A stretch of DNA of 23,327 nt. Source: CAYLOC01 sp964385195. Its GTDB lineage: Bacteria > Actinomycetota > Actinomycetes > Propionibacteriales > Nocardioidaceae. The stretch is taken from assembly GCA_964385195.1 (NCBI GenBank), contig CAYLOC010000025.1:1-23327 (forward strand), in the 5' to 3' direction. Shown here piece after piece: positions 1-7,316 of this stretch. Numbering within the stretch: the first letter of the stretch is position 1; every line of letters begins with the position of its first letter. The position numbers and the translations under genes were made by a program. The notes beneath the pieces were generated by a model that was not told the origin of the DNA, searched no databases, and saw only the letters and a program-made list of their open reading frames with translations.

Positions 1-440
1 GCGATCTGGTCGTAGCCGGCGCGGCCGCCCTCCGGGCCGTCGTGCCCGAACCCGGTGATCGACAGCACGACCAGCCGCGGGTTGATCGCGTGCATCTCCG
101 CGGCGCTGAACCCGAGCCGATCCAAGACGCCGGCCCGGAAGTTCTCACACAACACGTCGGCGTGGGTGATGAGCCGGCGGAGCAGTGTGCGGCCCTCCTC
201 GGACTGCAGGTCAGCGGTGACCGACTCCTTGTTGCGGTTGGCGCTGAAGAAGTACGTCGACTGCGGGTCGTCGTCGGGCCCGACGAACGGTGGACCCCAC
301 CCGCGGCTGTCGTCGCCGCGTTCCGGCCGCTCGACCTTGATGACGCGGGCGCCGAGGTCGGCCAGCATCATGGCCGCATGGGGCCCGGCCAGCGCCCGGG
401 TGAGGTCGATGACGACGAGGTCGGAAAGCGGAGCAGTCAT
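1..440 (-). CDS. CaiB/BaiF family CoA-transferase (3' end cut by window edge)
   Basis: This is the N-terminal part (about 146 residues) of a class III CoA-transferase, a family that moves CoA between carboxylic acids. The ATG at 440 opens a frame beginning MTAPLSDLVVIDLTRALAGP, followed by the family's nucleotide/CoA-binding start MMLADLGARVIKVERPERGD, then FFSANRNKESVTADL and LCENFRAGVLDRLG, all typical of CaiB/BaiF/Frc proteins. Full-length members are about 380-400 residues, so roughly 60% lies beyond the left edge, including the catalytic Asp, which cannot be checked. Upstream there is a 46-nt inverted repeat over a plausible promoter. The substrate cannot be told from this fragment; the neighbouring catabolic genes suggest an aromatic or short-chain acid, which is inference. 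Confidence 0.9.
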   Translation of the reverse strand, partial: MTAPLSDLVVIDLTRALAGPHAAMMLADLGARVIKVERPERGDDSRGWGPPFVGPDDDPQSTYFFSANRNKESVTADLQSEEGRTLLRRLITHADVLCENFRAGVLDRLGFSAAEMHAINPRLVVLSITGFGHDGPEGGRAGYDQI

Positions 441-463
441 GCGCCGACCCTATTTCCCCCCCG

Positions 464-509
464 CGTTTGCCTTGTAGACGGGGCAAACTCACCGTCAACA
501 AGGCAAACG
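464..509 (-). promoter_or_regulatory. Candidate promoter inside a 46-nt inverted repeat upstream of the CoA-transferase
   Basis: Perfect 12-bp arms CGTTTGCCTTGT (464-475) and ACAAGGCAAACG (498-509) enclose a second 5-bp pair, GACGG (477-481) and CCGTC (492-496). On the minus strand TTGACG (498-493) and TACAAG (476-471), 16 nt apart, resemble -35 and -10 boxes lying within the repeat. A dimeric repressor occupying the arms would cover both boxes. No U-tract follows, so an intrinsic terminator is less likely. No regulator is identified. Confidence 0.5.
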
Positions 510-561
510 TGCCGCGCCCACGGTGTCGTTGCCTGGCCCACCCTGCCCGTACGACGGAGAG

Positions 562-578
562 GGCGGGGGTAACCCGCC
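562..578. terminator. GC-rich hairpin downstream of the MOSC gene
   Basis: Arms GGCGGG (562-567) and CCCGCC (573-578) with a 5-nt loop lie 30 nt after the MOSC stop codon (minus strand). There is no T-run, so this would be a non-canonical terminator of the kind common in GC-rich bacteria, or just a structured spacer. Confidence 0.25.
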
Positions 579-607
579 TCCGAGGAGCGTGACGAGCCCC
601 CCGGTAC

Positions 608-1255
608 TCATGACGCCGGTGCGCTGGCCAGCGCGGCCCGTCGTACGATCCGGCGCGCCTTCGCGCGTACGTTCTTGGCCAGCGGGACCCCGGAGTCCAG
701 CAGCCGCTGCATCTGGTCGGCGTCGGGGCCGGTGGCCAGATCCGCAACGCGGACTCCGTGCTCGGGGCGATACTCCAGCCGGATCGGGTCTCCCGCACGA
801 ACGGTTCCCGGCTCCAGCACCTTCAGCATGGCCCCGACCCTGCCGGTGCGGTTGAACCGGAGGTGGAACTTCTCGATCCCCATCCGCAACGACAGGTTGT
901 CGCACGGGGTCCGCGGCATCCGGACCTCCAGCAACGTCGGGCCGATACGCCAGCGCTCCCCTATCAGTGCGTCGCTGGTCTCGACTCCGCAGGTGCGCAG
1001 GTTCTCCCCGAACAGCCCGGGCGGGGTCTCCCGGCCCAACTGCGCGGCCCACCAGTCCGCGTCCTCGATGGAGTAGGCGTACACCGCCTTGTCAGGACCA
1101 CCGTGGCTGCTATCGATCTTCTGGTCGCCGGCCAAACCGAGCTCGTTGACCTGAACCGGACCGTCCACCGGCCGCTTGTCGATCGCGGTGTCGTGGAAGT
1201 AGCCCGGACGCAGCCGGTGTACGACGTTGACAGTCAGGACTCTCGCAGCACTCAT
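608..1255 (-). CDS. MOSC domain protein (YiiM-like)
   Basis: A 215-residue protein of the MOSC (molybdenum cofactor sulfurase C-terminal) family. These are predicted to handle sulfur or a molybdenum cofactor, and YiiM-type members are linked to reduction of N-hydroxylated compounds. Visible landmarks are GLAGDQKIDSSHGGPDKAVY near residues 40-60, GLFGENLRTCGVETSDALIG, and PRTPCDNLS, which carries the conserved Cys expected to bind the cofactor. The C-terminal part (LEYRPEHGVRVADL) matches the small helical extension seen in YiiM-like proteins. The ATG at 1255 is chosen because homology begins right after it (ARVLTVNVVHRLRPG), although the frame stays open far upstream. It lies 116 nt downstream of the monooxygenase stop, so co-transcription is possible. 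The physiological substrate is unknown. Confidence 0.88.
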   Translation of the reverse strand: MSAARVLTVNVVHRLRPGYFHDTAIDKRPVDGPVQVNELGLAGDQKIDSSHGGPDKAVYAYSIEDADWWAAQLGRETPPGLFGENLRTCGVETSDALIGERWRIGPTLLEVRMPRTPCDNLSLRMGIEKFHLRFNRTGRVGAMLKVLEPGTVRAGDPIRLEYRPEHGVRVADLATGPDADQMQRLLDSGVPLAKNVRAKARRIVRRAALASAPAS

Positions 1256-1308
1256 GCTGTCAGCGTGCCTTTCGGGCGACGCGTCGTACTTGATCGATTT
1301 GCTCAACC

Positions 1309-1356
1309 TGCGCTCGGCCACCCCGTCGGCCACCGCGCCGGCCACCCCTTCGGGTA
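1309..1356. repeat. Four degenerate 12-bp tandem units between monooxygenase and MOSC genes
   Basis: Consecutive 12-mers CTCGGCCACCCC, GTCGGCCACCGC, GCCGGCCACCCC and TTCGGGTACGCC share a GGCCACC core. On the minus strand, in the MOSC frame upstream of its ATG, they would read as a GV-x-E/D four-residue repeat, but I see no protein homology there. This is probably a slipped-strand expansion in the spacer. Confidence 0.45.
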
Positions 1357-1371
1357 CGCCGCCGGTCGGGC

Positions 1372-2559
1372 TCAGGGTGCTGTGGGAGGACGCCACCGCA
1401 CCAGGGGAAGAGCCGCACGCGTGACCAGACCGGCGGGGACGAGGCGTAGGAGGCCGTTGCGCACCTGCTGTTGGACGCGGCCGGTGACGTCTGCGCCGAA
1501 CCGCGCCACCATGGCCGACCGGCGGACGGTCCGTTGACAGCGCGGCCTTCGCGCACGGTCGAACGCGGTGAGCGCGTCGTGCATCGTGCTGCCCGCCGAC
1601 ACCGGCTCCGCCACCAGCCGACCGACGCAGATCCCGTCCTCCAGAGCAGAGGCGGCCCCCTGGCCCATCGTCGGCAGTGCGGCATGCGCGGCATCCCCCA
1701 CGAGCACCACGCGCCCCCGGGTGTACGACGGCAGGCCGCCGGGCAAGTGATACACGTCGTGTCGCATCAGCTGCTCCGGCCGGGTGCCGTCGATGACGTC
1801 CGTGACCCGCGCGGGCCACCCGCTGAAGTGTCGTCGGGCCGCGGCCAACTCGTCGTCGAACGTGGTCCCGGCGGGGGCCCGGAAGTACCCGTACCAGTAG
1901 ACCTCGGTGGCGCTGACCCGCAACGCCCCGAACTCGGCGCCCCACCCCCAGAACGCGATGAGGCGGTCGTCGATGCGGTCGGTGTCCTCGATGATCGCGC
2001 GCCAACTCGTGCTACCGCCGTACTTCAGGCGTGCTTGGGGGAAGAGCTGGCCACGCACCACGCTTCGTACGCCGTCGGCAGCGACGACGAGGTCCGCGCT
2101 GTCGGTGTGCTCCCCTGACTTGTCCCGCCACGTCACGGTCGCCGGGTCGCCTCCGGCGGCGCCGGTGTCAACCGAGGTCACCATCGCGTCGGTCACCAGC
2201 CGCGCCCGATGCGCCGCGCTGAGCACAGCCGCATGCAGTCGTTGACGGTGGATGGCCAACACCGCGGTGTCGGGGTCTTCCTTGCCCTCGGGTATCCGCA
2301 GGATCCAGCGCCCGTGGGAGTCCTGGAAGCCAGCGGTCTTGACCTGGTGACCCGCCGCGCGGGCCTTGTCGCCGACACCGAGTGCGTCCATGACCGCCAT
2401 CCCGTTGACGGTGACCCCGAGTCCGGCGCCGACCTCGCCGAACTCCGGAGCCTGCTCCAGCACCGTCGTCTGCCACCCCGCGCGCGTCAGCGCCGCGGCC
2501 GACGCCAGCCCGGCGATCCCGCCACCGACGACGATCGCACTCGTGGGCCGTGCCGCCAT
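1372..2559 (-). CDS. FAD-dependent monooxygenase (salicylate hydroxylase/PHBH-like)
   Basis: A 395-residue group A flavoprotein monooxygenase, which uses NAD(P)H and O2 to hydroxylate or epoxidise an organic substrate. It shows the FAD dinucleotide motif IVVGGGIAGLASA at residues 9-21, the acidic residue ending the second strand (TVLEQAP), the central DG motif in VVAADGVRSVVR, and the flavin-ribityl GD motif GRVVLVGDAAHAALPTMGQG followed by ASALEDG. The length is normal for the family. ATG 2559 has a strong AGGAGG ribosome site 5 nt upstream. The gene is divergent from a TetR-family regulator with a 64-nt spacer, the usual arrangement of an inducible detoxifying or catabolic oxygenase. The substrate is not deducible. 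Confidence 0.9.
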   Translation of the reverse strand: MAARPTSAIVVGGGIAGLASAAALTRAGWQTTVLEQAPEFGEVGAGLGVTVNGMAVMDALGVGDKARAAGHQVKTAGFQDSHGRWILRIPEGKEDPDTAVLAIHRQRLHAAVLSAAHRARLVTDAMVTSVDTGAAGGDPATVTWRDKSGEHTDSADLVVAADGVRSVVRGQLFPQARLKYGGSTSWRAIIEDTDRIDDRLIAFWGWGAEFGALRVSATEVYWYGYFRAPAGTTFDDELAAARRHFSGWPARVTDVIDGTRPEQLMRHDVYHLPGGLPSYTRGRVVLVGDAAHAALPTMGQGAASALEDGICVGRLVAEPVSAGSTMHDALTAFDRARRPRCQRTVRRSAMVARFGADVTGRVQQQVRNGLLRLVPAGLVTRAALPLVRWRPPTAP

Positions 2560-2623
2560 CGGAGCCTCCTGCGTTCGCGTTCACTACGACCGTACTACTA
2601 CAGATATGTTCTAGACTGCGAGG
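2560..2623. promoter_or_regulatory. Divergent promoter/operator region, monooxygenase and tetR
   Basis: The 64-nt spacer is AT-richer than its flanks. TATGTT at 2605-2610 is a plausible -10 for tetR. A weak dyad CTACA (2598-2602) and TCTAG (2610-2614) around it is a possible TetR site. There is no good -35, so the call is tentative. Confidence 0.35.
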
Positions 2624-3241
2624 GTGCCGCCAGCCAACCCGCGGCGTCGCCGTACCCTGGCTGACGCCGCGGTCGCCCTCATCGCCACGTCGGGCGTCCA
2701 CGGCCTGAGCCACCGGGGGGTCGAGCAGCGGGCCGCCGTCCCACCCGGTACCGCGTCGAACTACTTCCGGACCCGGGAGTCGCTGCTGGTCGCCGCCGCG
2801 GAACGAGTCGTTGAGCTGCATCTGGCGGACATGACCCGCATCGACCGCAGGCTCACCCGGCAAGGCCCCGATCGCAGTTCCAACGACGGGATCGAACTGG
2901 TCGTCGACATGCTGACGGAGTCACTGCATGGTGCGGCAACCACGCAGCGCACACGCTACCTCGCGATCTTCGAGCTCCAGTTGGAGGCCCGCCGGACGCC
3001 TGCGGTGGCGACGGTCCTGCGACGCCTGGTGGAAGACTCCACGCAGGCCACCGTCGCCCACCACGTCGAACTCGGCCTGGCGGTATCACCCGAGAAGGTG
3101 CCGCTGCTGATCACCCTGTACGGCGGTGCCCTCTACACGCTCGTCACCGCGCCGCTGGATCAGGTCACGGTCGACGGGGTGCGCCAGGTGGCAGCCGCCA
3201 TCGTGCGCGGTGCGCTGACGGCAGCCCCCGCCACTCCCTGA
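2624..3241 (+). CDS. TetR/AcrR family transcriptional regulator
   Basis: A 205-residue repressor with the N-terminal TetR helix-turn-helix: LADAAVALIATSGVHGLSHR, then VEQRAAVPPGTASNYF and RTRESLLVAAAERV (about residues 10-60), in which the NYF of the recognition helix is typical. The C-terminal ligand-binding domain (about 70-200) is divergent, as usual, with a long helix rich in Arg (TQRTRYLAIFELQLEARRTP). The GTG start at 2624 sits close behind GCGAGG and a candidate -10 at 2605-2610, so the leader would be very short. By its divergent position it probably controls the FAD monooxygenase and itself. The inducer is unknown. Confidence 0.88.
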   Translation: MPPANPRRRRTLADAAVALIATSGVHGLSHRGVEQRAAVPPGTASNYFRTRESLLVAAAERVVELHLADMTRIDRRLTRQGPDRSSNDGIELVVDMLTESLHGAATTQRTRYLAIFELQLEARRTPAVATVLRRLVEDSTQATVAHHVELGLAVSPEKVPLLITLYGGALYTLVTAPLDQVTVDGVRQVAAAIVRGALTAAPATP

Positions 3242-3247
3242 CGAAAC

Positions 3248-3289
3248 GATCCGACGCTGACGTTGCCCCAGCGACGTGGGGGTCGGATC
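3248..3289. terminator. Bidirectional hairpin between convergent tetR and paaK
   Basis: Perfect arms GATCCGAC (3248-3255) and GTCGGATC (3282-3289) surround a second pair CGCTG (3255-3259) and CAGCG (3269-3273). It lies 6 nt past the tetR stop and 34 nt before the paaK stop, where a shared terminator is expected. A short pyrimidine run (CCTTCT) follows on the plus strand. Confidence 0.55.
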
Positions 3290-3323
3290 CTTCTGTGGGG
3301 GGTGGGGGCTGCCGCGGATACCG

Positions 3324-4634
3324 TCAGCGGCGGTCGTCGATGCGTTTGGCCTTGCCCAAGGACCGCTCCAGGACGTGCGGCTCCACCACCTCGACGCGGA
3401 CGGTAACGCCGATGTGGCGCTTGACCAGCCGGGCCGCCTCCGCCGCGAGCGCGTCCCGGGTGTCGGAGCCCACGCCCTCGTCATGCGCCTCCACCCGGAC
3501 GGTCAGCTCATCCATCCGGCCCGGGCGGGTCAACACGCAGAGATAGTGCGGTGTCAGTCCCTCCACTTTCAGCAGCTGTTCCTCGACCTGGGTGGGGAAG
3601 ACGTTCACCCCGCGCACGATCATCATGTCGTCGCTGCGGCCGGTGACCTTCTCCATCCGACGGTACGACGGCCGCGCGGTCCCGGGCAGCAGCCGCGTCA
3701 GGTCCCGGGTGCGGTAGCGGATCACCGGCATCGCCTGCTTGGTCAGCGAGGTGAACACCAGCTCGCCCTCCTCGCCGTCGGGCAGCACCTCACCGGTGAC
3801 CGGGTCGAGGATCTCGGGGTAGAAGTGGTCCTCCCAGATGTGCAGGCCGTCCTTGGTCTCCACGCACTCCTGCGCCACCCCCGGCCCCATCACCTCCGAG
3901 AGCCCGTAGATGTCCACGGCATGCATACCGGCGCGTTCCTCGATCTCGCGGCGCATCTCGTCCGTCCACGGCTCAGCGCCGAAGATGCCGATCTCCAGGG
4001 ACGACCGCGCCGGGTCGATCCCCTGTCTCTCCATCTCATCGACGATCGAGAGGAAGTACGACGGGGTCACCATGATGATCCGCGGCTCGAAGTCGGTGAT
4101 GAGCTGCACCTGGCGTTCGGTCATGCCGCCGCTGACGGGAATCGTCGTACACCCCAGCCGTTCCGCGCCGTAGTGCGCGCCGAGCCCTCCGGTGAACAGC
4201 CCGTACCCGTAGGCCACGTGACACCCGTCCCCCGTGCGCCCACCCGCGGCGCGGATGGACCGCGCCATCATGTCCGACCAGACATCGATGTCGTGCGCGG
4301 TGTAGCCGACCACGGTCGGTTTGCCGGTGGTTCCGCTGGAGGCATGGATACGGACCACGTCCTCGCGGGGCACCGCGAACATCCCGAACGGGTAGTTCTC
4401 GCGCAGGTCGTCCTTGCTCGTGCAGGGAAACTTCGCCAGGTCCGACAGTTCCTTCAGGTCATCGGGATGCACCCCTGCCTCGTCGAACGCGCGGGTGTAG
4501 TGCGGCACCTGCGCGTAGACCGCCCGGAGCGTCTCCTGTAGCCGGGTCAGCTGCAGGGTCCGCAGCTCGTCCACGCTGATGCGCTCCGCGTCGTCCCACA
4601 GGTCCTCGGGTGTACTCAGCCTGGCCGGTGTCAT
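3324..4634 (-). CDS. paaK: Phenylacetate--CoA ligase
   Basis: Activates phenylacetate to phenylacetyl-CoA with ATP, the first cytosolic step of aerobic phenylacetate degradation. The 436-residue length matches PaaK (about 430-440). The ATP-binding P-loop HASSGTTGKPTVVGYT is at residues 98-111. Further family landmarks are FGAEPWTDEMR, DIYGLSEVMGPGVAQECVE, HIWEDHFYPEILDP, ELVFTSLTKQAMPVIRYRTRD and the hinge and C-terminal domain start RSDDMMIVRGVNVFP. The C-terminal Lys region (ERSLGKAKRIDDRR) that closes over the active site is intact. Its ATG overlaps the paaI stop by 4 nt, so the two are translationally coupled. The epoxidase genes paaABCDE and the later beta-oxidation genes are not in this window. 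Confidence 0.95.
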   Translation of the reverse strand: MTPARLSTPEDLWDDAERISVDELRTLQLTRLQETLRAVYAQVPHYTRAFDEAGVHPDDLKELSDLAKFPCTSKDDLRENYPFGMFAVPREDVVRIHASSGTTGKPTVVGYTAHDIDVWSDMMARSIRAAGGRTGDGCHVAYGYGLFTGGLGAHYGAERLGCTTIPVSGGMTERQVQLITDFEPRIIMVTPSYFLSIVDEMERQGIDPARSSLEIGIFGAEPWTDEMRREIEERAGMHAVDIYGLSEVMGPGVAQECVETKDGLHIWEDHFYPEILDPVTGEVLPDGEEGELVFTSLTKQAMPVIRYRTRDLTRLLPGTARPSYRRMEKVTGRSDDMMIVRGVNVFPTQVEEQLLKVEGLTPHYLCVLTRPGRMDELTVRVEAHDEGVGSDTRDALAAEAARLVKRHIGVTVRVEVVEPHVLERSLGKAKRIDDRR

Positions 4635-5068
4635 GACTCCCCTCCCGGTACGTCGATGTGCTGGCCCCCGATGGTCCGCGACTTGCCGCGGAACTCGGCG
4701 ATGACCCGGTCTCCGCAGGTAACACGGATGTCGTAGATGCCGTTGCGTCCGTACCGGTGTCGCTCCACCGCCTCGGCCGTCAACAGGTCACCCGCGTGCG
4801 CGGGCGCGACGAAGGTGATGTCGCAGGACTGGGCCACGGTGCGGACGTTGTCGCTGTTGCACGCGAACGCGAACGTGGAGTCGGCCAGGGAGAAGATGAA
4901 CCCACCATGTGCGATGCCGTGACCGTTGGTCATGTCCTCGCGGATCGTCATCGTCAGGCGGGCGCTTCCGGGGGAGACGTCCTCGATGGTCATCCCCAGG
5001 TTCTTCGAGGCGGCGTCATCGGCCCACATCGCGTCCGCACACGCGCGGGCGATCTCCTCAGGAGTCAC
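4631..5068 (-). CDS. paaI: Hydroxyphenylacetyl-CoA thioesterase PaaI
   Basis: A 145-residue hotdog-fold thioesterase that releases CoA from dead-end phenylacetyl-CoA derivatives and so protects the CoA pool during phenylacetate breakdown. The family signature NGHGIAHGGFIFSLADSTFA spans residues 48-67, with the HGG at 54-56 and Asp63 in the place of the catalytic Asp of E. coli PaaI. The rest (VAQSCDITFVAPAHAGDLLT, RNGIYDIRVTCGDRVIAEFRGKSRTIGG) fits PaaI along its whole length. It overlaps both neighbours by 4 nt (paaK downstream, the GNAT gene upstream), forming a tightly coupled three-gene unit. Confidence 0.93.
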   Translation of the reverse strand: MTPEEIARACADAMWADDAASKNLGMTIEDVSPGSARLTMTIREDMTNGHGIAHGGFIFSLADSTFAFACNSDNVRTVAQSCDITFVAPAHAGDLLTAEAVERHRYGRNGIYDIRVTCGDRVIAEFRGKSRTIGGQHIDVPGGES

Positions 5069-5547
5069 CGGGTCAACTCCTTCTCCATCATCACCGTCTG
5101 GTGGCCGTCCGGTTGGCGCAGGCGGCCGATCTCACGGTAGCCGCGCCGCTGGTGGAACGCGAGCGACGCGGGGTTCGGGGGATCGCTGCTGATCTCGCAC
5201 ACCATCCGGCCGCGCGGTACGGCGCTTGCCTCCACCTCGTCGTACAGCCGGCTCGCGATGCCGCGGCGCCGGAAGCGCGTACCGACGACGATCCGGTCCA
5301 GGTAGCAGAAGTCGTCGAACCGCTCGCCGAACCACTCGTAGTTGACCGAGTCGTACGCCGAGCCGGGCCCGTAGGCGAGGGCGAACGCGGCCACCTCCCC
5401 CTCCACCTCACATACCAGGGCGTGCGCGGCGCTGCCGAGATGCCGCTCGAACCCGGCCTCGTCCATCGGCGACAACACCGCCACCGACGCGGCGTTCAAC
5501 GCGAGCACACGGTCCCGGTCCGTGACGGCCATCGGGCGGAACTTCAC
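5065..5547 (-). CDS. GNAT family N-acetyltransferase
   Basis: A 160-residue acetyl-CoA-dependent acetyltransferase of the GNAT superfamily. The acetyl-CoA pyrophosphate loop (motif A) is LDRIVVGTRFRRRGIASRLY at about residues 83-102. Motif B follows as NPASLAFHQRRGYREIGRL. The N-terminal part (MKFRPMAVTDRDRVLALNAA) is typical. The GTG start at 5547 has AGGAG about 7 nt upstream. It is the first gene of the coupled GNAT-paaI-paaK unit and is divergent from paaN, so it is expressed with the phenylacetate genes. Its acceptor is unknown: a small amine or aromatic acid amide is possible, but nothing in the sequence fixes it. Confidence 0.87.
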   Translation of the reverse strand: MKFRPMAVTDRDRVLALNAASVAVLSPMDEAGFERHLGSAAHALVCEVEGEVAAFALAYGPGSAYDSVNYEWFGERFDDFCYLDRIVVGTRFRRRGIASRLYDEVEASAVPRGRMVCEISSDPPNPASLAFHQRRGYREIGRLRQPDGHQTVMMEKELTR

Positions 5548-5630
5548 CAGCGCTCCTGTCGGTTAGACTTGTGACACCCTACCGACAACCTGGTGGTGCA
5601 GGTGTCACAGTCTCGCCGTTCGGAGGAATC
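5548..5630. promoter_or_regulatory. Divergent control region GNAT-paaI-paaK / paaN with nested inverted repeats
   Basis: Two inverted repeats interlock here. AGACTTGTGACACC (5565-5578) pairs with GGTGTCACAGTCT (5601-5613) apart from one extra T. TGTCGGTTAG (5557-5566) pairs with CTACCGACA (5579-5587) apart from one extra T. TAGACT at 5564-5569 is a likely -10 for paaN, and the same TAGACTTGT string occurs at the likely fadE5 promoter. A strong SD, CGGAGGA (5621-5627), precedes the paaN ATG. The arrangement suggests a repressor controlling both directions. Confidence 0.5.
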
Positions 5631-7316
5631 ATGACGACCCCCGCGGACCTGTTCGCCGCCCATCGCGGCATGCTCGAGGAGGCGGTGCACGCCTGCCAGA
5701 GCAGGGAGTTCTACAGCGCGTTCCCCGAGTCGCCCAGCCCTCGGGTGTACGGCGAGGGCGCGGCCGACGCAGGCAAGGCGGCGTTCGAAGCCTGGCTGGG
5801 TACCGACTTCCCGATGCAGACCCCCGGCGCGGACGGCACCGTCGCCACGGAGAAGTCGCCGTTCGGGCTGGCCCTCGACGTACGCTATCCACGCGTGACT
5901 CCTGAGGGGGTGCCGGTTCTTGTTGCCGCAGCAGCCGCCGGGATGACGGCGTGGCGCGACGCGGGTGTCGAGGCGCGTGTCGGCGTCGGGCTGGAGATCC
6001 TGACACGTCTGCACGCCCGTGTCTTCGAACTGGCCAACGCAGTCATGCACACCTCCGGGCAGGCGTTCGTGATGGCGTTCCAGGCCGGAGGGGCGAACGC
6101 GCTCGACCGGGCGCTGGAGTCCATCGCCTACGCCTATGCCGAGATGACCCGGGTACCCCCAACCGTGGTCTGGGAGAAGCCGGGACGCAAGGCTCCACTG
6201 CGGATGGAGAAGACGTTCACCGTTGTCCCGCGCGGCATCGGCCTCGTCGTCGGGTGCAACACGTTCCCGACCTGGAACTCCTATCCCGGACTGTTCGCGT
6301 CGCTGGTCACCGGTAACCCGGTGGTCGTCAAGCCACACCCGGGTGCGGTCCTGCCGCTCGCCATCACCGTGCAGGTGGCCCGGGAGGTTCTCTCCGATGC
6401 CGGCTTCGACCCGAACCTGGTCACGCTCGCGGCCGAGGACCCCACCGACGGCCTCGCCAAGGTCCTCGCCGTACGTCCGGAGGTCAAGCTGGTGGACTTC
6501 ACCGGCTCCAACGCGTTCGGTGAGTGGCTGGAGGACAACGCGCGACAGGCCATCGTGTTCACCGAGAAGGCCGGCGTCAACACCGTTGTCATCGACTCCA
6601 CCGACGACTTCACCGGCATGTGCGGCAACCTGGCGTTCTCGCTGTCGCTGTACACCGGGCAGATGTGCACCGCGCCGCAGAACCTCTACCTGCCGGCGGA
6701 CGGGATCGACACCGACGACGGTCACAAGTCGGTTGACGACGTAGCGGCGGGCCTCTCGGCGGCGTTGTCGAAGCTCTTGGGCGACGACGCCAAGGCAGTG
6801 GAGGTGCTGGGCGGCGTCGCCAACGACGGTGTCCTGGAGCGCCTGGCCGACACCGGGCATGGCCGGCGGGGCGGCACCGTCGTGGTGGAGTCCCGCGAGG
6901 TCGCCCACCCCTCCTATACGGACGCGGTCGTGCGTACCCCGGCGGTGATCGCGCTGGACGTGTCCGATTCCCCGACGTATGAGACCGAGTGTTTCGGCCC
7001 GGTGGCGTTCCTGATCAGGACCGACAGCACCGCGGAGTCGATCGCGACCTTCCGGCGTACCGTGATCGAACACGGCGCCATGACCGCATCGGTCTACACC
7101 ACGTCCGACCAGGTGCTGGCCGCGATGCGCTCCGCCGCGCTGGACGCCGGGGTCGCACTGTCGGAGAACCTGACCGGGGGCGTGTTCGTCAACCAGTCGG
7201 CGGCGTTCTCCGACTTCCACGGAACCGGAGCGAACCCGAGCGCGAACTCCACGTTCACCGACGGAGCGTTCGTGGCTTCCCGGTTCCGGTTCATCCAGTC
7301 CCGCCGCCACCTCTAA
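5631..7316 (+). CDS. paaN: Phenylacetic acid degradation protein PaaN (aldehyde dehydrogenase)
   Basis: A 561-residue aldehyde-dehydrogenase-superfamily protein of the PaaN type found in actinobacterial phenylacetate clusters, expected to oxidise the ring-opened semialdehyde. Family features include GIGLVVGCNTFPTWNSYPGL and KPHPGAVLPLAI (cofactor region), FTEKAGVN with Glu312, and the nucleophile motif YTGQMCTAPQN with Cys346. The C-terminal part ends SANSTFTDGAFVASRFRFIQ. The enoyl-CoA hydratase (MaoC) domain fused in E. coli PaaZ is absent, so ring opening would need a separate hydratase. ATG 5631 is chosen over the longer open frame because of the CGGAGGA site 3 nt upstream. The stop codon at 7314-7316 directly abuts the 54-nt hairpin repeat. 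Confidence 0.93.
   Translation: MTTPADLFAAHRGMLEEAVHACQSREFYSAFPESPSPRVYGEGAADAGKAAFEAWLGTDFPMQTPGADGTVATEKSPFGLALDVRYPRVTPEGVPVLVAAAAAGMTAWRDAGVEARVGVGLEILTRLHARVFELANAVMHTSGQAFVMAFQAGGANALDRALESIAYAYAEMTRVPPTVVWEKPGRKAPLRMEKTFTVVPRGIGLVVGCNTFPTWNSYPGLFASLVTGNPVVVKPHPGAVLPLAITVQVAREVLSDAGFDPNLVTLAAEDPTDGLAKVLAVRPEVKLVDFTGSNAFGEWLEDNARQAIVFTEKAGVNTVVIDSTDDFTGMCGNLAFSLSLYTGQMCTAPQNLYLPADGIDTDDGHKSVDDVAAGLSAALSKLLGDDAKAVEVLGGVANDGVLERLADTGHGRRGGTVVVESREVAHPSYTDAVVRTPAVIALDVSDSPTYETECFGPVAFLIRTDSTAESIATFRRTVIEHGAMTASVYTTSDQVLAAMRSAALDAGVALSENLTGGVFVNQSAAFSDFHGTGANPSANSTFTDGAFVASRFRFIQSRRHL

Noticed and set aside
3276..4541. 421-codon plus-strand frame antisense to paaK
   Set aside because: Composition typical of an antisense shadow (His/Arg/Val rich), and paaK on the other strand is unambiguous.
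5544..7310. Long open frame (588 codons) on the minus strand opposite paaN
   Set aside because: It mirrors the codon structure of the convincingly identified paaN gene, has low-complexity Arg/Gly/His-rich content and no recognisable domain.
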